A DNA stretch of 64,000 nucleotides from Corallococcus carmarthensis. Its GTDB lineage: Bacteria; Myxococcota; Myxococcia; Myxococcales; Myxococcaceae. The notes below the pieces were generated by a model. The model saw only the letters and a program-made list of their open reading frames with translations. It did no database searches and was not told the DNA's origin. A program made the position numbers and the translations under genes. Shown piece after piece: positions 49,590-58,869 of the stretch; within the stretch, counting starts at the first letter, position 1, and every line of letters begins with the position of its first letter. Where the stretch lies: assembly GCF_003611695.1 (NCBI RefSeq), contig NZ_RAWE01000010.1, forward strand, positions 43,388 through 107,387. The letters are read 5' to 3'.

Positions 49590-51499
49590 GCCTCCCCGAT
49601 CTTGAAGTGCTCCCAGCGCGGCCGGCCGTGCCGGAGCCGTCTGTCGAAGCCGCATTCCCCAGGCAAGAGCTGCCTGCCGTGCCCTACCGGGGCATCGAGC
49701 CCTTCCGCTACGAGGACAGGCATCTCTTCTTCGGACGGAGGAAGGAGATCTGGAAGCTGGTGCGTGCGATCACCATCTACCGTGGCTTCCTTCTGTACGG
49801 AGAGTCCGGCGCGGGGAAGTCCTCGCTCATCAACGCGGGGCTCATTCCAGCACTGAAGGAGGAGGGCTACCTTCCCTATCGCGTCAGGCTCCAGCCTCAG
49901 GCTGACGGCGAGTTCGTGTTCGAGCGCATCGTCGTCCGGTCCTCTGGAACTCCAGAGTACCTCCCCACGCTCTTCCCAGGAACGGAAGGAGAGGAGCGTC
50001 ACGTGGCGTCGCTCACGGAACTGGAGCGGCTGCTCAAGGAGGAGGGCAGGACGCAAACGCCGGTTCTCATCTTCGATCAGTTCGAGGAACTGATCACACT
50101 GTTCGAAGCCGCTCCATCGAGTTGCGGCGAGACTTCAGGGGCGCTCCAGCAGAAGATCTGCGCGTTCCTGGTGCGGATGCTTCGCGACCACGCGACTTCC
50201 GTGAAGCTGTTGTTTGCTTTTCGAGAGGACTACTTCGCGAAGCTGAGGGTGCTGCTGTCGGATCATCCTGCCTTGGTGGACCACTTCTTTCGCCTGGAAC
50301 CCTTGCAGGCGGATTCGTTGGCCTCTGTCATCCGTGGGCCCTTTACGGACTCACGAATCCCCAAGGGACACTTCCAGGAGAAGATCTCGCAGTCGCTCGC
50401 AGAGCGGCTGATGCAAGACCTCGTGGCGCGATCTCCCGATGGCCGGCCGAAGCTGTCGGAGGTCCAGGTGGCGTGCCTGCAGCTCTGGCACGCCAGCAAT
50501 CCAGAAGAGCACTTTGCCCGTCGTGGCATCCAGGGGTTGCTCACGGACTACCTGGAGCAGGGGCTGGAAGGCATCTCCGCGAAGCGGCGAGATGTCGCGA
50601 AGGCCATTCTGGCCGCGTTGGTGACGCCGGCCCGGACTCGCAACGTGGTGTCCCAGTCGAGTCTCGTTCAAGGCGTGAGCAACGCCGAAAAGGTGCCACA
50701 GGACGATGTGCAGCAGGTCCTGGCACAGCTCGAGACCGGCACCCGCGTCGTTCAACACGAACTGCGCCGCACCGAGCGATGCTACGAGCTCGTCAGTGAG
50801 TTCCTCATTGATTGGATTCTCGATGAAGACGCGCAGCGGCTCGCCCAGCGTCGTTGGAGGAAGCGTTTCCGATTGGCCGTGGCCATCGGGTCCGCGACCT
50901 CGGTCACGGTGATCGCAGTGTGGTGGTTGGTCGTCGGCGTTGAAGCGGTTGCGAGAGCTGGAGTTCTCCTCGCGAGGGCGGAGATGAATCAGGCGCAGCT
51001 GGAGGTGCTAGAGGCGAAGGCGCGCCTGCAGAAGTCCGAGTCCGAGTTCATGGCGCGGGAGCAGGTGCTTGAAGGTGAAATCAAGACGCAGAGAGCCTTG
51101 AACACGACACAGGCAGAAGTGATCGCGTCAACGACGAAGTCCCGCAACAATGCATGGGTCGAGAATGCAAAGCTCACCAATGAGAAGAGTGACCTGGGGG
51201 CGAAGCTTCATGACACCCAGATCGGCTTGGAGACGGTCAAGACGGAGCGGGAGATCCTGACTACGCAACTCCTGGAGACGAAAAAGACACTCCAGGAGAC
51301 CCAGGAGGAATCGGCGCGCTTCAAAAAGGAGCGGGATGACGCCAACTCGCAACTCCATACGACCCGGAAGGCACTCCAGGAGGCCCAAACCGAACGGGAG
51401 CAAGTCAACACGGACCTTGTGAATGTCAGGAACGAAAAGGTGGCCTGCGATTCGCAACTGACAGAAGCACGGCAGCGCTTGCAAAGCTGCAAGCCGTAG
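49586..51499 (+). CDS. STAND NTPase with transmembrane helix and coiled coil
   Basis: 637 aa. nSTAND1-type P-loop ATPase: FFGRRKEI before Walker A GESGAGKS (72-79); Walker B VLIFDQFEE (160-168). One helix at about 429-452 (VTVIAVWWLVVG). Residues about 460-635 form a Glu/Lys/Gln-rich coiled coil ending at the C terminus. Most STAND proteins carry WD40, TPR or LRR sensor repeats here. Translationally coupled to the SIR2 gene. Possibly a membrane-bound sensor that triggers the NADase. Confidence 0.88.
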   Translation: MSLPDLEVLPARPAVPEPSVEAAFPRQELPAVPYRGIEPFRYEDRHLFFGRRKEIWKLVRAITIYRGFLLYGESGAGKSSLINAGLIPALKEEGYLPYRVRLQPQADGEFVFERIVVRSSGTPEYLPTLFPGTEGEERHVASLTELERLLKEEGRTQTPVLIFDQFEELITLFEAAPSSCGETSGALQQKICAFLVRMLRDHATSVKLLFAFREDYFAKLRVLLSDHPALVDHFFRLEPLQADSLASVIRGPFTDSRIPKGHFQEKISQSLAERLMQDLVARSPDGRPKLSEVQVACLQLWHASNPEEHFARRGIQGLLTDYLEQGLEGISAKRRDVAKAILAALVTPARTRNVVSQSSLVQGVSNAEKVPQDDVQQVLAQLETGTRVVQHELRRTERCYELVSEFLIDWILDEDAQRLAQRRWRKRFRLAVAIGSATSVTVIAVWWLVVGVEAVARAGVLLARAEMNQAQLEVLEAKARLQKSESEFMAREQVLEGEIKTQRALNTTQAEVIASTTKSRNNAWVENAKLTNEKSDLGAKLHDTQIGLETVKTEREILTTQLLETKKTLQETQEESARFKKERDDANSQLHTTRKALQEAQTEREQVNTDLVNVRNEKVACDSQLTEARQRLQSCKP

Positions 51500-51716
51500 A
51501 ATGGCGCTCCGCTTGTTCCCAGGGACGCCGGGACCTTCCTTGGGCCCGCCGGAGAAATGGGAACCGGGGCTGCTGTCTCATCGGGCTGCCCTCGATTCCG
51601 GAAGGGAGTCTTCACGCCATGTTCGGCACCGGTGTGAAGGTCGAAGTCCACAGGAGCGAACTCCTCACTTCTCAACCCTCTGACATTTCGGAACCACAAT
51701 GCGTAGACCCTCATCC

Positions 51717-52310
51717 ATGCATCCGCTCTCCGTACCCGCAACCTTCATCGGCAGTGTTCAGCGCGCCGTGTCGACCCTTCCGCCTTCGTTTAGGGACAAC
51801 CCCGGATTCACTGCGTGGTTTGCCGGCCGGATGCAGGCCGTAGCGAAGGAGCATGGGTTGCACTGCTACAACAAAGGGGCGATGCGGCCTTATGAGGTTC
51901 TGAATGTCGACCACGTCTTCGCCGAGAGCGACGCCTACGACAAATTCCCCCTGATTTCGGTAGAGCATGAGAACGGGGATCTGGGGTCGCGTGATGGGGA
52001 ACTCCCAAACCCGAACTCGGGCGAGTACATCGAGTGGGCCATTTGGAAAGCTCTCGCGCTGCGCGTCGAGCTCTCGGTTGCCGTCGTGTATCCCTTCATT
52101 GACACCCGAAGCTCCTTCGAGTCAGTCATCGTGACAATGGTCGAGGGGTGGAAAAGCCAGCACGGCCAAACCGCCCCATTGCTCATCCTTGCTGGATGGT
52201 GGAGCCGCAATCCGTATGACCTGGCCTGCCGCCCGGAGCTGTACGAAGCCCTCATGCCATCGGACGCGGGGACGCTCAAGACCGTTGGCCGTATCCAGCT
52301 ACCTGTGTGA
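51717..52310 (+). CDS. Uncharacterised protein, possible PD-(D/E)XK-like fold
   Basis: 197 aa, soluble. VDHVFAESDAYDKFPLISVEHENGD has an Asp and a later E-x-E in beta-strand context, loosely like restriction-type nuclease cores. It follows the STAND gene by 217 bases on the same strand. ATG at 51717 chosen; an ATG at 51699 is in frame. Family unknown, nuclease idea weak. Confidence 0.6.
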   Translation: MHPLSVPATFIGSVQRAVSTLPPSFRDNPGFTAWFAGRMQAVAKEHGLHCYNKGAMRPYEVLNVDHVFAESDAYDKFPLISVEHENGDLGSRDGELPNPNSGEYIEWAIWKALALRVELSVAVVYPFIDTRSSFESVIVTMVEGWKSQHGQTAPLLILAGWWSRNPYDLACRPELYEALMPSDAGTLKTVGRIQLPV

Positions 52311-52352
52311 GTGGCACACGGAGTAAGTACATGGCGACGGCTCACGTGGGCG

Positions 52353-52709
52353 TCAGTCGACGTACTCCTCGGTGTCGGCACCGTCGAGGTGCCGCACGCG
52401 AACCTTCGAGAGCAGTTCGAGTGGCATGAGCCGCGCGTTGACGCCCATCCGGTCGCGCGCGGGGTCGAGCGAGGCCCAATGTGAGACACAACCGCAGTGC
52501 GCGCACCGGTGGAAGGCAATCTTCTCCTCGCCCCACTGGTACGTGTCCTGGGCCGCCTCATGCGTCAGCACCCGGACCTGTCGCGGCGAGTAGTACGCCC
52601 ACAGCACGCCGTAGCGGCGACAGATGGAGCAATTGCAGTCGGTGACTTCGGCCGGCTCTGACTGGACCTCGAGGGAGACACGGCCGCAGTGACAGGTGGC
52701 GAGGATCAT
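52353..52709 (-). CDS. GFA family zinc protein
   Basis: 118 aa. Zinc ligands CHCG, CNCSIC and CAHCGC match the glutathione-dependent formaldehyde-activating enzyme (GFA)/CENP-V fold. ATG overlaps the upstream stop as ATGA. True substrate unknown; many family members are not formaldehyde enzymes. Confidence 0.88.
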   Translation of the reverse strand: MILATCHCGRVSLEVQSEPAEVTDCNCSICRRYGVLWAYYSPRQVRVLTHEAAQDTYQWGEEKIAFHRCAHCGCVSHWASLDPARDRMGVNARLMPLELLSKVRVRHLDGADTEEYVD

Positions 52710-53461
52710 CGCAGTCCGTACCAGCTCTTGAGCTCGGCTTCCACGGAAGCCCGCTCGGCGGCTGGGAAGGCCTGGCTGTAGATGAGCACCTCCGCCAGGT
52801 CCGCCTTTCCGTAGGCCTCGCTGAAATACGCCCCGACCTGCGCGAGGACCCAGGGCCCGGTCGTCTTGACCTTATGGCTCCCGGCGAGGTCGCCGTTCAT
52901 GTGGATGTCGAGCGTGGTGCCGTCATAGCGGGCCGTCAGCAGATGATAGGCCCGCGTGTCCCCCACGGAGGTCCTCACGGCGGGCAGGTCGTTGCCCCTG
53001 CCCACGGCCAGCACTTCGCTGCCGTTCTCCCAGCGCAGCTGGTTGTTGGGGAGGTTGCCACCGGGCCCGAGGATCATGCTGAAGGTCTCGTCGCGCTCGT
53101 TGTTCTTCCCGACCACGAAGACGGTGAAGGCCTCCGGCTGGAGCGGGGTCTTCAAGTAGAGCGACTGCGCACCGTCGAAGCGCACCACCGGTAGGGCATT
53201 CAGCGCGGCGGCGATGAGCGCGGGCTGCTTCGGCGCGCTGTCCATGATGCCATCGCGGCCATGGCCACTCTGATCCAGCCATCGTGAAACCCGGCCCTGC
53301 TTGGCGACGACTCCCATGTCCGAGCGGAGCCAGAGCTCCAGCCCGTTCATCGGTATGTCGGCCCGCGCTTTCTCGGCTTGGGATGTCGTCTGTGAGACTT
53401 GCTTCACGCATCCACCAAGCAGGACCATGAACACAGCCAGGACCTGGAGCCTCTTCGTCAT
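52706..53461 (-). CDS. LamG-like jellyroll lipoprotein
   Basis: 251 aa with lipobox LLGGC. ELWLRSDMG, WLDQSGHGRDG and GDLAGSHKV are typical of concanavalin/LamG jellyroll domains. Cotranscribed with the GFA gene. Probably a cell-surface binding protein. Confidence 0.8.
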   Translation of the reverse strand: MTKRLQVLAVFMVLLGGCVKQVSQTTSQAEKARADIPMNGLELWLRSDMGVVAKQGRVSRWLDQSGHGRDGIMDSAPKQPALIAAALNALPVVRFDGAQSLYLKTPLQPEAFTVFVVGKNNERDETFSMILGPGGNLPNNQLRWENGSEVLAVGRGNDLPAVRTSVGDTRAYHLLTARYDGTTLDIHMNGDLAGSHKVKTTGPWVLAQVGAYFSEAYGKADLAEVLIYSQAFPAAERASVEAELKSWYGLR

Positions 53462-53569
53462 GGGGGCATCCTTTCGGAATCGCCGCCCGAACGTACTGTG
53501 GACACCGGCGGCACACCAAGCCCTGGGATATGCTTGTCCCCCGTCTCATCTGTCGTCCCGGAGGGGGCC

Positions 53570-55228
53570 ATGAGGAGCCTTACCGTCATTCTGGGGTCGT
53601 GTTTGCTGCTCGGTGCGAGTCTTTCTCACGCGGAAGCCCCCGCGCCCGCGAATGCCGAGCGCGAGCTCCGAACGCTGCTCGCACGCTGCCTGGCGGGAAC
53701 CGCGAAGTGCGAGGAACTCGACGGGTCTGGCAGCGCCAAGACAGACGAACTGCGACAGGTGACGAGGACCGCGAACGCGCTCATCGAGAAGCTCGGTCAG
53801 CAGGGCGGCGCGGAAGTGCTTCCACTTCTCCGGCAGCTGGATGCACGAGGCTCCTTCGAAGCGGCGTACGCGCGCGAGGCCCTCAAGACGCGATTGATGA
53901 CCCAGGCACTCGCCACGCGTCCGTGCGCTCCCCCTTCCAACGAGGACGTCACCGGGGAACTGGCCCGCCTGGGCGACTTCGCGGCCCTTCGCGTCGAGGG
54001 CGGCAAGCTCGTCGCCGTGCGGCCCACGCCGAAGGAACTCGGGGACCTGGCCTACTTCCTCGTCGCGGTTCGTGACGCAGGCCCTCCGGTGGGAGAGACA
54101 CAGGAGCCCGGTAGCGACTGGCGAAAGCCCGCGCAGTCCAATGCCTCACTTGATGCGGCCTATGCGGAGCTGAAGTCAGCCCGCCTCCAAGGTGACCTCC
54201 GGGGCATGGACGCCGCGGCACGGCGCTACCTGGTGCTGCTGGGCTATCCCGCCCCCCTGAAGGCAAGCGAGGAGAACACCTACGGTTGGCATGCCTCCCG
54301 CTACACGTTGGTGATGCGGGAGTGGGCCGAGGTGCAGGAGGAGCTCGGCGCGTTCGGTGAGGCCGCGGCCCTCTATCGCCGCGTCAGCCCGGGAGATGGC
54401 GCCTGCGGGACGGGATGGGACATCGCCCTGCAGGAACAGATTCTCGGGGTCATCCGCGCCACCGAGCAGCACGCGGGCTGCCGAGGCGTCGTTGCCGAGC
54501 GGCTCCTGGACGTCGACGACATGTCCCGCTTGAGCAATGCGCTGTCACCCTATGGGCCGGAGCGGCTGCGCGAGGCGGGCTTCGACCTCCCGAGGCTCTA
54601 CCGGGGAGCCCTGGTGACACGTCACCGGGACATGCCTCCAGAGGAACTGCAGCGGGTGCTCTCCGCCGCTCCGGAGCCCTTGCGCACGGACGCCCTCCGG
54701 CGCCTCCAGGAGCGCGGGCCCGAGGCGTGGGAGAAGCAAGTGCTGGCGCTGGAGGGCTTCGCGGATGTCGGCCAGCGTGACGCGCTGGAACCGCTGTTCG
54801 TCCTGGCCGTCAGCTCCATGGGGGAGACGCAGCACCGTGCGGTTGCCGCGCTCAGTGACCTCGTGGAGCGGCCTCAGCGCGACCCCTGTGCGAAGAACGA
54901 ACTCTTGGTGGGAGATGGCTTTGAATCCGACGGGAAGCGCTTCATCCACAAGCTCGGGGCGCAGTGCGCGACCGCGCTGAAACCGCGGGAGCGTGATGCG
55001 CTGGCGACACGCCTCCTGCCACTCCTCAAGTCGAAGGACGGGCAGACCCGCGAAGCCACGGTGAAAGCACTGGGCCGGCTCGGCTCGCCGCTGGCCATCC
55101 CCCGGTTGCGGCAACTGGACAAGGATCCGTACTCAGAGGGGTTCTACCTCTCCGACGACCAGACCCGGCAGATTCCCATCTATCGCGTCAGGGAAGCAGC
55201 GGCCGAAGCCCTGAAGCGGCTCCCGTGA
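53570..55228 (+). CDS. Secreted protein with HEAT-like repeats
   Basis: 552 aa, signal peptide LLLGASLSHA. Mostly helical with HEAT-type repeats, for example DGQTREATVKALGRLGSPLAIP near the C terminus and QHRAVAALSDLVERP earlier. ATG at 53570 follows GGAGGGGGCC. Function unknown, likely periplasmic scaffold. Confidence 0.75.
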   Translation: MRSLTVILGSCLLLGASLSHAEAPAPANAERELRTLLARCLAGTAKCEELDGSGSAKTDELRQVTRTANALIEKLGQQGGAEVLPLLRQLDARGSFEAAYAREALKTRLMTQALATRPCAPPSNEDVTGELARLGDFAALRVEGGKLVAVRPTPKELGDLAYFLVAVRDAGPPVGETQEPGSDWRKPAQSNASLDAAYAELKSARLQGDLRGMDAAARRYLVLLGYPAPLKASEENTYGWHASRYTLVMREWAEVQEELGAFGEAAALYRRVSPGDGACGTGWDIALQEQILGVIRATEQHAGCRGVVAERLLDVDDMSRLSNALSPYGPERLREAGFDLPRLYRGALVTRHRDMPPEELQRVLSAAPEPLRTDALRRLQERGPEAWEKQVLALEGFADVGQRDALEPLFVLAVSSMGETQHRAVAALSDLVERPQRDPCAKNELLVGDGFESDGKRFIHKLGAQCATALKPRERDALATRLLPLLKSKDGQTREATVKALGRLGSPLAIPRLRQLDKDPYSEGFYLSDDQTRQIPIYRVREAAAEALKRLP

Positions 55229-55232
55229 GAAG

Positions 55233-56573
55233 TCAGCCGCGCGCGAACACAGCCGGCGCGGGGTCGTCGCTCCACAGCAACTCCAGCGACTTGCCGGTCA
55301 GCCGAGCGCGCAGGACCTCGTAGCCCTCCACCGAGAACAGCCCTTCCGTTGTCAGGGGCGTGAGCCGGACGGGAGCACGGCTTCCGCGGCGCAGCCACAG
55401 GGCACCGTCCTTCCAGGACACCTCATGCGGCCCGAAGCGGCCGGCCAGGGGCTTCAGGGCCTGCTGCGAGACGGAGACCGGATGCAGCACGGCCTCGACC
55501 GTCGTCTGCGCCCAGGTGTATTCAAAGCGGAGATCCGGGGAGAGACCAGGCGTCGCCAGCAGCCGCTTCAAGGCGCGGGACTGGGCGACCTGCAGGGCCT
55601 GCTCCGGAGGCGTCTCCACGTCGGGCGCGACGCCCACGCCCTCCCAGTTCGTCTGGCTGACTGCGTGGACCGGACGCCCATGCGAGACGCTGAGCACGAA
55701 GCAGGGCGCCACCGGCACGAGTGAGTTGTTGTTGGCGGCCCCCGCGGTCCTGGCGCCAATCAATTCGCCCAGCTTGAACTGCTGGACGTCATAGGCGAAG
55801 TCCTCGCCCGCCGAGCCCACCTGCGAATTGATCAGCACGTACAGGGGCTTGCCCATCAACCTCCCAGCGGGAAGGTGCTCCAGCGTCCGGGACTGCTCGG
55901 GGGGCTTGGAGCCGCCCTGGAAGGTCAAGAGCAGCACGTCTCCGTCGAGGAAGTGGCTGACCAGGTAGCGCACCGCCGCGTGCGAGCCGCCTCCGTTGTC
56001 GCGCAGGTCGATGATGGCCGCGTCCCCGTCCTTGAGGAACCGCAGGGCGTCGTCATAGGCCGCGCCGGTCTCGTCCTGGACCCAGTGGAAGGCGGGGAGC
56101 TTCAGATAGCGCACGTTGCCCGGCAGCACGCGCAGCTCCGTGAGGCCGTGGTGGTCTCTCAGGGCCCGCTGCCGCCAGTACGCGTCGGTGTCCGTCTCCC
56201 GCGCCTTGGGCGCCTTCGCGGCGGCGTACTGCGCGGCATCGTTCACGAGGTACAGGTGCCGGTCCTTGCTGGCGTCCTTCAGGTCGGCGGTGACGCGCTC
56301 CGAGAACTCCGCTGGCGAGTCCACATCGTAGCGTCCCGCCTTCCGCTCCCGTTCCAGCCGTTCAACGAGCGCGGCGCGCTTCTCCGGGAAGACGTAGGTC
56401 CGCTGGAGCTCCTCTTTGATGGAGGACAGCGCCGCGTCGCGCTCCGAGGCGGTGAGGCGGGATGGAGCCGGGGTGCCGCCACTGGCGGGGGGCGCCGCGA
56501 AGGAGGGCAGGGGACCCGTCAGGAAACACAGGGCGGTCAAGACGGTGAACAGGCGGCTAGCGCTCATCTTCAT
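55233..56573 (-). CDS. S41 family peptidase
   Basis: 446 aa with signal peptide (FLTGPLPSFAAPP). Catalytic core: LRDNGGGSHAAVRYLV and NSQVGSAGEDFAYDVQQF with nucleophile Ser in GSAGE, as in C-terminal processing and tricorn-type S41 enzymes. No PDZ domain is visible. ATG at 56573 with GGAG upstream overlaps the MarR gene by 17 bases; operon with it. Confidence 0.85.
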   Translation of the reverse strand: MKMSASRLFTVLTALCFLTGPLPSFAAPPASGGTPAPSRLTASERDAALSSIKEELQRTYVFPEKRAALVERLERERKAGRYDVDSPAEFSERVTADLKDASKDRHLYLVNDAAQYAAAKAPKARETDTDAYWRQRALRDHHGLTELRVLPGNVRYLKLPAFHWVQDETGAAYDDALRFLKDGDAAIIDLRDNGGGSHAAVRYLVSHFLDGDVLLLTFQGGSKPPEQSRTLEHLPAGRLMGKPLYVLINSQVGSAGEDFAYDVQQFKLGELIGARTAGAANNNSLVPVAPCFVLSVSHGRPVHAVSQTNWEGVGVAPDVETPPEQALQVAQSRALKRLLATPGLSPDLRFEYTWAQTTVEAVLHPVSVSQQALKPLAGRFGPHEVSWKDGALWLRRGSRAPVRLTPLTTEGLFSVEGYEVLRARLTGKSLELLWSDDPAPAVFARG

Positions 56574-57078
56574 CGGTCGCTCCAGGTGCATCGGGTTCAT
56601 CGAGGTGCAGCAGGTCTCCCACCCGCGCCCTCAAGCCACGGCGGTCGAGCGCGTGCTCCAAGCCCGTCAGCTCCGCGAGCAGCTGTGGCGCTCCTTCCTT
56701 GAGGAGCGCCGTGGCCGCCGTCTGGATGGCGGCCCACAGCGGCGCCAGCTTCGCGGCGGTCTTCTGTCCGTGCGCGGTGAGCTTCAATCGCTGCCGCCGG
56801 CCGTCCTCGGGATCCGCCTCGCCGGTGATGAGCCGCTCGCGCTCCAGCGCCGTGCGCACCTGGCTGACGGCCGCGTGCGTGACGCCCAGACGCTCCGCCA
56901 GCTCTCCCACCGTCAGCGGGCCATGATTCCGCAATGCGGTGAAGACCGCGTACCAGCGCGGCTCGAAGCGCACTCCCGCGGCCTGGTAGATGGCATGGAC
57001 GTCGCGGTCCATCCGCTCCACCACCCGGCGCAGTCGTGAACCCAGCGCCCCTGTCCCCTGCTTCGCCACGTCGTCCAC
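56557..57078 (-). CDS. MarR family transcriptional regulator
   Basis: 173 aa. Winged helix: LAERLGVTHAAVSQVRTALERERLITGEADPEDGRR. GTG start at 57078 has GGAG just upstream. Overlaps the S41 gene, so likely controls it. A palindrome lies immediately upstream. Confidence 0.9.
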   Translation of the reverse strand: MDDVAKQGTGALGSRLRRVVERMDRDVHAIYQAAGVRFEPRWYAVFTALRNHGPLTVGELAERLGVTHAAVSQVRTALERERLITGEADPEDGRRQRLKLTAHGQKTAAKLAPLWAAIQTAATALLKEGAPQLLAELTGLEHALDRRGLRARVGDLLHLDEPDAPGATDEDER

Positions 57079-57083
57079 AAACT

Positions 57084-57099
57084 CCGTTATTGCTTACGG
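57084..57099. promoter_or_regulatory. Probable MarR autorepressor operator
   Basis: CCGTTA-TTGC-TTACGG, arms matching in five of six bases, covers the region just before the MarR GTG. Confidence 0.5.
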
Positions 57100-57139
57100 A
57101 TATGGGCCCGTCAAGCCGGTGCGGGAGCTGAAATGCAAA

Positions 57140-57172
57140 GGGAGCGATGCGGAACCACCCCGCATCGCTCCC
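57140..57172. terminator. Strong hairpin terminator
   Basis: Perfect 13-base arms GGGAGCGATGCGG and its complement (57140-57152, 57160-57172) with a 7-base loop. On the minus strand it follows the gene at 57193 and is trailed by TTTGCATTTC. Confidence 0.8.
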
Positions 57173-57192
57173 TCTCATGTGCGCGTCAGCTG

Positions 57193-58869
57193 CTAGTCCT
57201 TCGTGCAGACGACGTCATCGACCTGGAGGTGGTCGCGGTCGGCGACGCTGCGGCTCGGATAGAAGAACAGGCGCCAGTCGCGCACGTTGCCGGTGAAGCG
57301 GAAGAACACCGGCTGCCACTCGTCGCTGTCGACGGTGATGAAGTCCGTCTGCGGGCTCCAGCCGCCGCTCGAATAGCTGCGGTGGCGGATGCTTCCGTGA
57401 CCGCGCACCCGGTACGAGCAGGAGTAGTTGCCGGTCGGCACGTTGAACTTCTCCAGGGTGAAGCGCTCCGCGACCTGGATGGGGACCACGAACTGCAGCG
57501 CCGCGGACCCGCCGTGCACCGCGTTCGTGTAGCGCACGAGGCGCGAGGGCTTGATCTCCGAGCCGGGGTCCGTGATGCCGTTGTCGAGGCCGTACCAGGA
57601 GTCCGGGAGATAGTTGTTCCCGTAGTAGGGGATGGACCGGGTGCTCCAGCTTTCGAAGCCACCATTGCGGATGATGTTCGCGGAGTGGTCCGCCGCGACG
57701 CAGCGCCGGGTGGCCGGGTCGCAGGCGGGCAGGGCGCCACGGCAGTCGTAGGTCGTGAAGCAGGCGCCTTCGGCCAGCTCGCAGACGCCCGTGGTGGGGT
57801 TGCAGCTCGTCGCAGGGTTGCTGCACGTGACACCGGCGCAGGGGTCACCCTCGACGCACAGATGCGTGGAGGTGTCGCAGACAGGCGTCTGCGGGGTCCC
57901 CGCGCAATCCGCGTGGCGGGTGCAGCGGTCCTGGGCGGTCACGCAGGTGTGGGTCGCATCGCAGGCCTGCCACTCATTGCAGTCCGTGGCGTCGTCGCAG
58001 CGGCCGGAGAGCGGCTGGCAGGTCACGGTGGCGTTGTCGCAACGCGCCCAGGCCTCGCAGCTGACCTGATCACAGGGTTCCGGAGTCCGCACGCAGCGGA
58101 CGTTGTCGATGAGCAGGTTCTCGCCGCTGGTGTTCCGGACGCTGAAGATGAGCTCGAAGGTGTCGAAGACGGCGTTGGCCAGGTTGAAGTTGTACGCCAC
58201 CTGGGTCCACATCTGGGTGTTGACGGAGGTGTAGGCCGAGTAGCTGGAGTAGTCGGTGCCGAACCAGGCGTTGCGGACGTCACCGGTCCCCCGCGCCCGA
58301 TAGGTGCAGGAGTAGCGGCCCGCGGGCATGGACTTCGCCACGGTGCTGAAGCGCCGGTGCGTGGACGAGGCGTTGATCAACCGGGCTGCGTTCACTCCCT
58401 CGAAGGCCTGCGTCGTGACCTTCTGCACTTCTTCGATGTTCGACGTGCTCCCGGACCACAGCGCCGGAAGCGCACCGGGCCATTGCTCGAAGCCACCGTT
58501 GTCGATGACGTTCACGTCGGTGGGCCCACCCGCGTCCGGCGTTTCGGAGCCCGCGTCCGGAGTCTCCGTGCCTGAGTCCGGCGTCTCCGTCCCTGCGTCG
58601 GGCGTCTCCGTCCCTGAGTCCGGCGTTTCGGTGCCCGCGTCGGGCGTCTCCGTGCCTGAGTCGGGCGTCTCCGTGCCCGAGTCCGGGGTTTCGCTGCCCG
58701 CGTCCGGATCCTCAGCGCCCGCGTCCGGCAGCGGGTTGCCCGAATCGGGCGTCTCGACGCTCGCGTCGGGCCGGGTCTGCCCGGCATCAGGCGTCTCCGC
58801 CGGATTCGAATCACCGCACGCGACCACCAACACCAACAGCGAAGTCAGACACACTCGAAACAACGTCAA
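57193..58869 (-). CDS. Lipoprotein with ETPDSG stalk and two repeat domains
   Basis: 558 aa. Signal peptide TLFRVCLTSLLVLVVAC with lipobox Cys. A Thr/Pro/Asp-rich stalk of heptads ETPDSGT/ETPDAGT follows, then two similar NGGFEQW/NGGFESW domains resembling carbohydrate-binding modules, separated by a Cys-rich region (CDQVSCEAWARC to CELAEGACF). I prefer the TTG at 58869 with AACCGGAGG upstream, though an in-frame ATG at 58947 is possible. Surface adhesin-like; function inferred. Confidence 0.78.
   Translation of the reverse strand: MTLFRVCLTSLLVLVVACGDSNPAETPDAGQTRPDASVETPDSGNPLPDAGAEDPDAGSETPDSGTETPDSGTETPDAGTETPDSGTETPDAGTETPDSGTETPDAGSETPDAGGPTDVNVIDNGGFEQWPGALPALWSGSTSNIEEVQKVTTQAFEGVNAARLINASSTHRRFSTVAKSMPAGRYSCTYRARGTGDVRNAWFGTDYSSYSAYTSVNTQMWTQVAYNFNLANAVFDTFELIFSVRNTSGENLLIDNVRCVRTPEPCDQVSCEAWARCDNATVTCQPLSGRCDDATDCNEWQACDATHTCVTAQDRCTRHADCAGTPQTPVCDTSTHLCVEGDPCAGVTCSNPATSCNPTTGVCELAEGACFTTYDCRGALPACDPATRRCVAADHSANIIRNGGFESWSTRSIPYYGNNYLPDSWYGLDNGITDPGSEIKPSRLVRYTNAVHGGSAALQFVVPIQVAERFTLEKFNVPTGNYSCSYRVRGHGSIRHRSYSSGGWSPQTDFITVDSDEWQPVFFRFTGNVRDWRLFFYPSRSVADRDHLQVDDVVCTKD
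58541..58708 (-). repeat. Eight 21-bp tandem repeats encoding ETPDSGT
   Basis: Eight units of 21 bases, near GGCGTCTCCGTGCCTGAGTC on the plus strand, encode the lipoprotein's heptad stalk. Copy number could vary by slippage. Confidence 0.85.

Noticed and set aside
51501..51683. 60-codon frame after the STAND gene
   Set aside because: No ribosome site and no motif.
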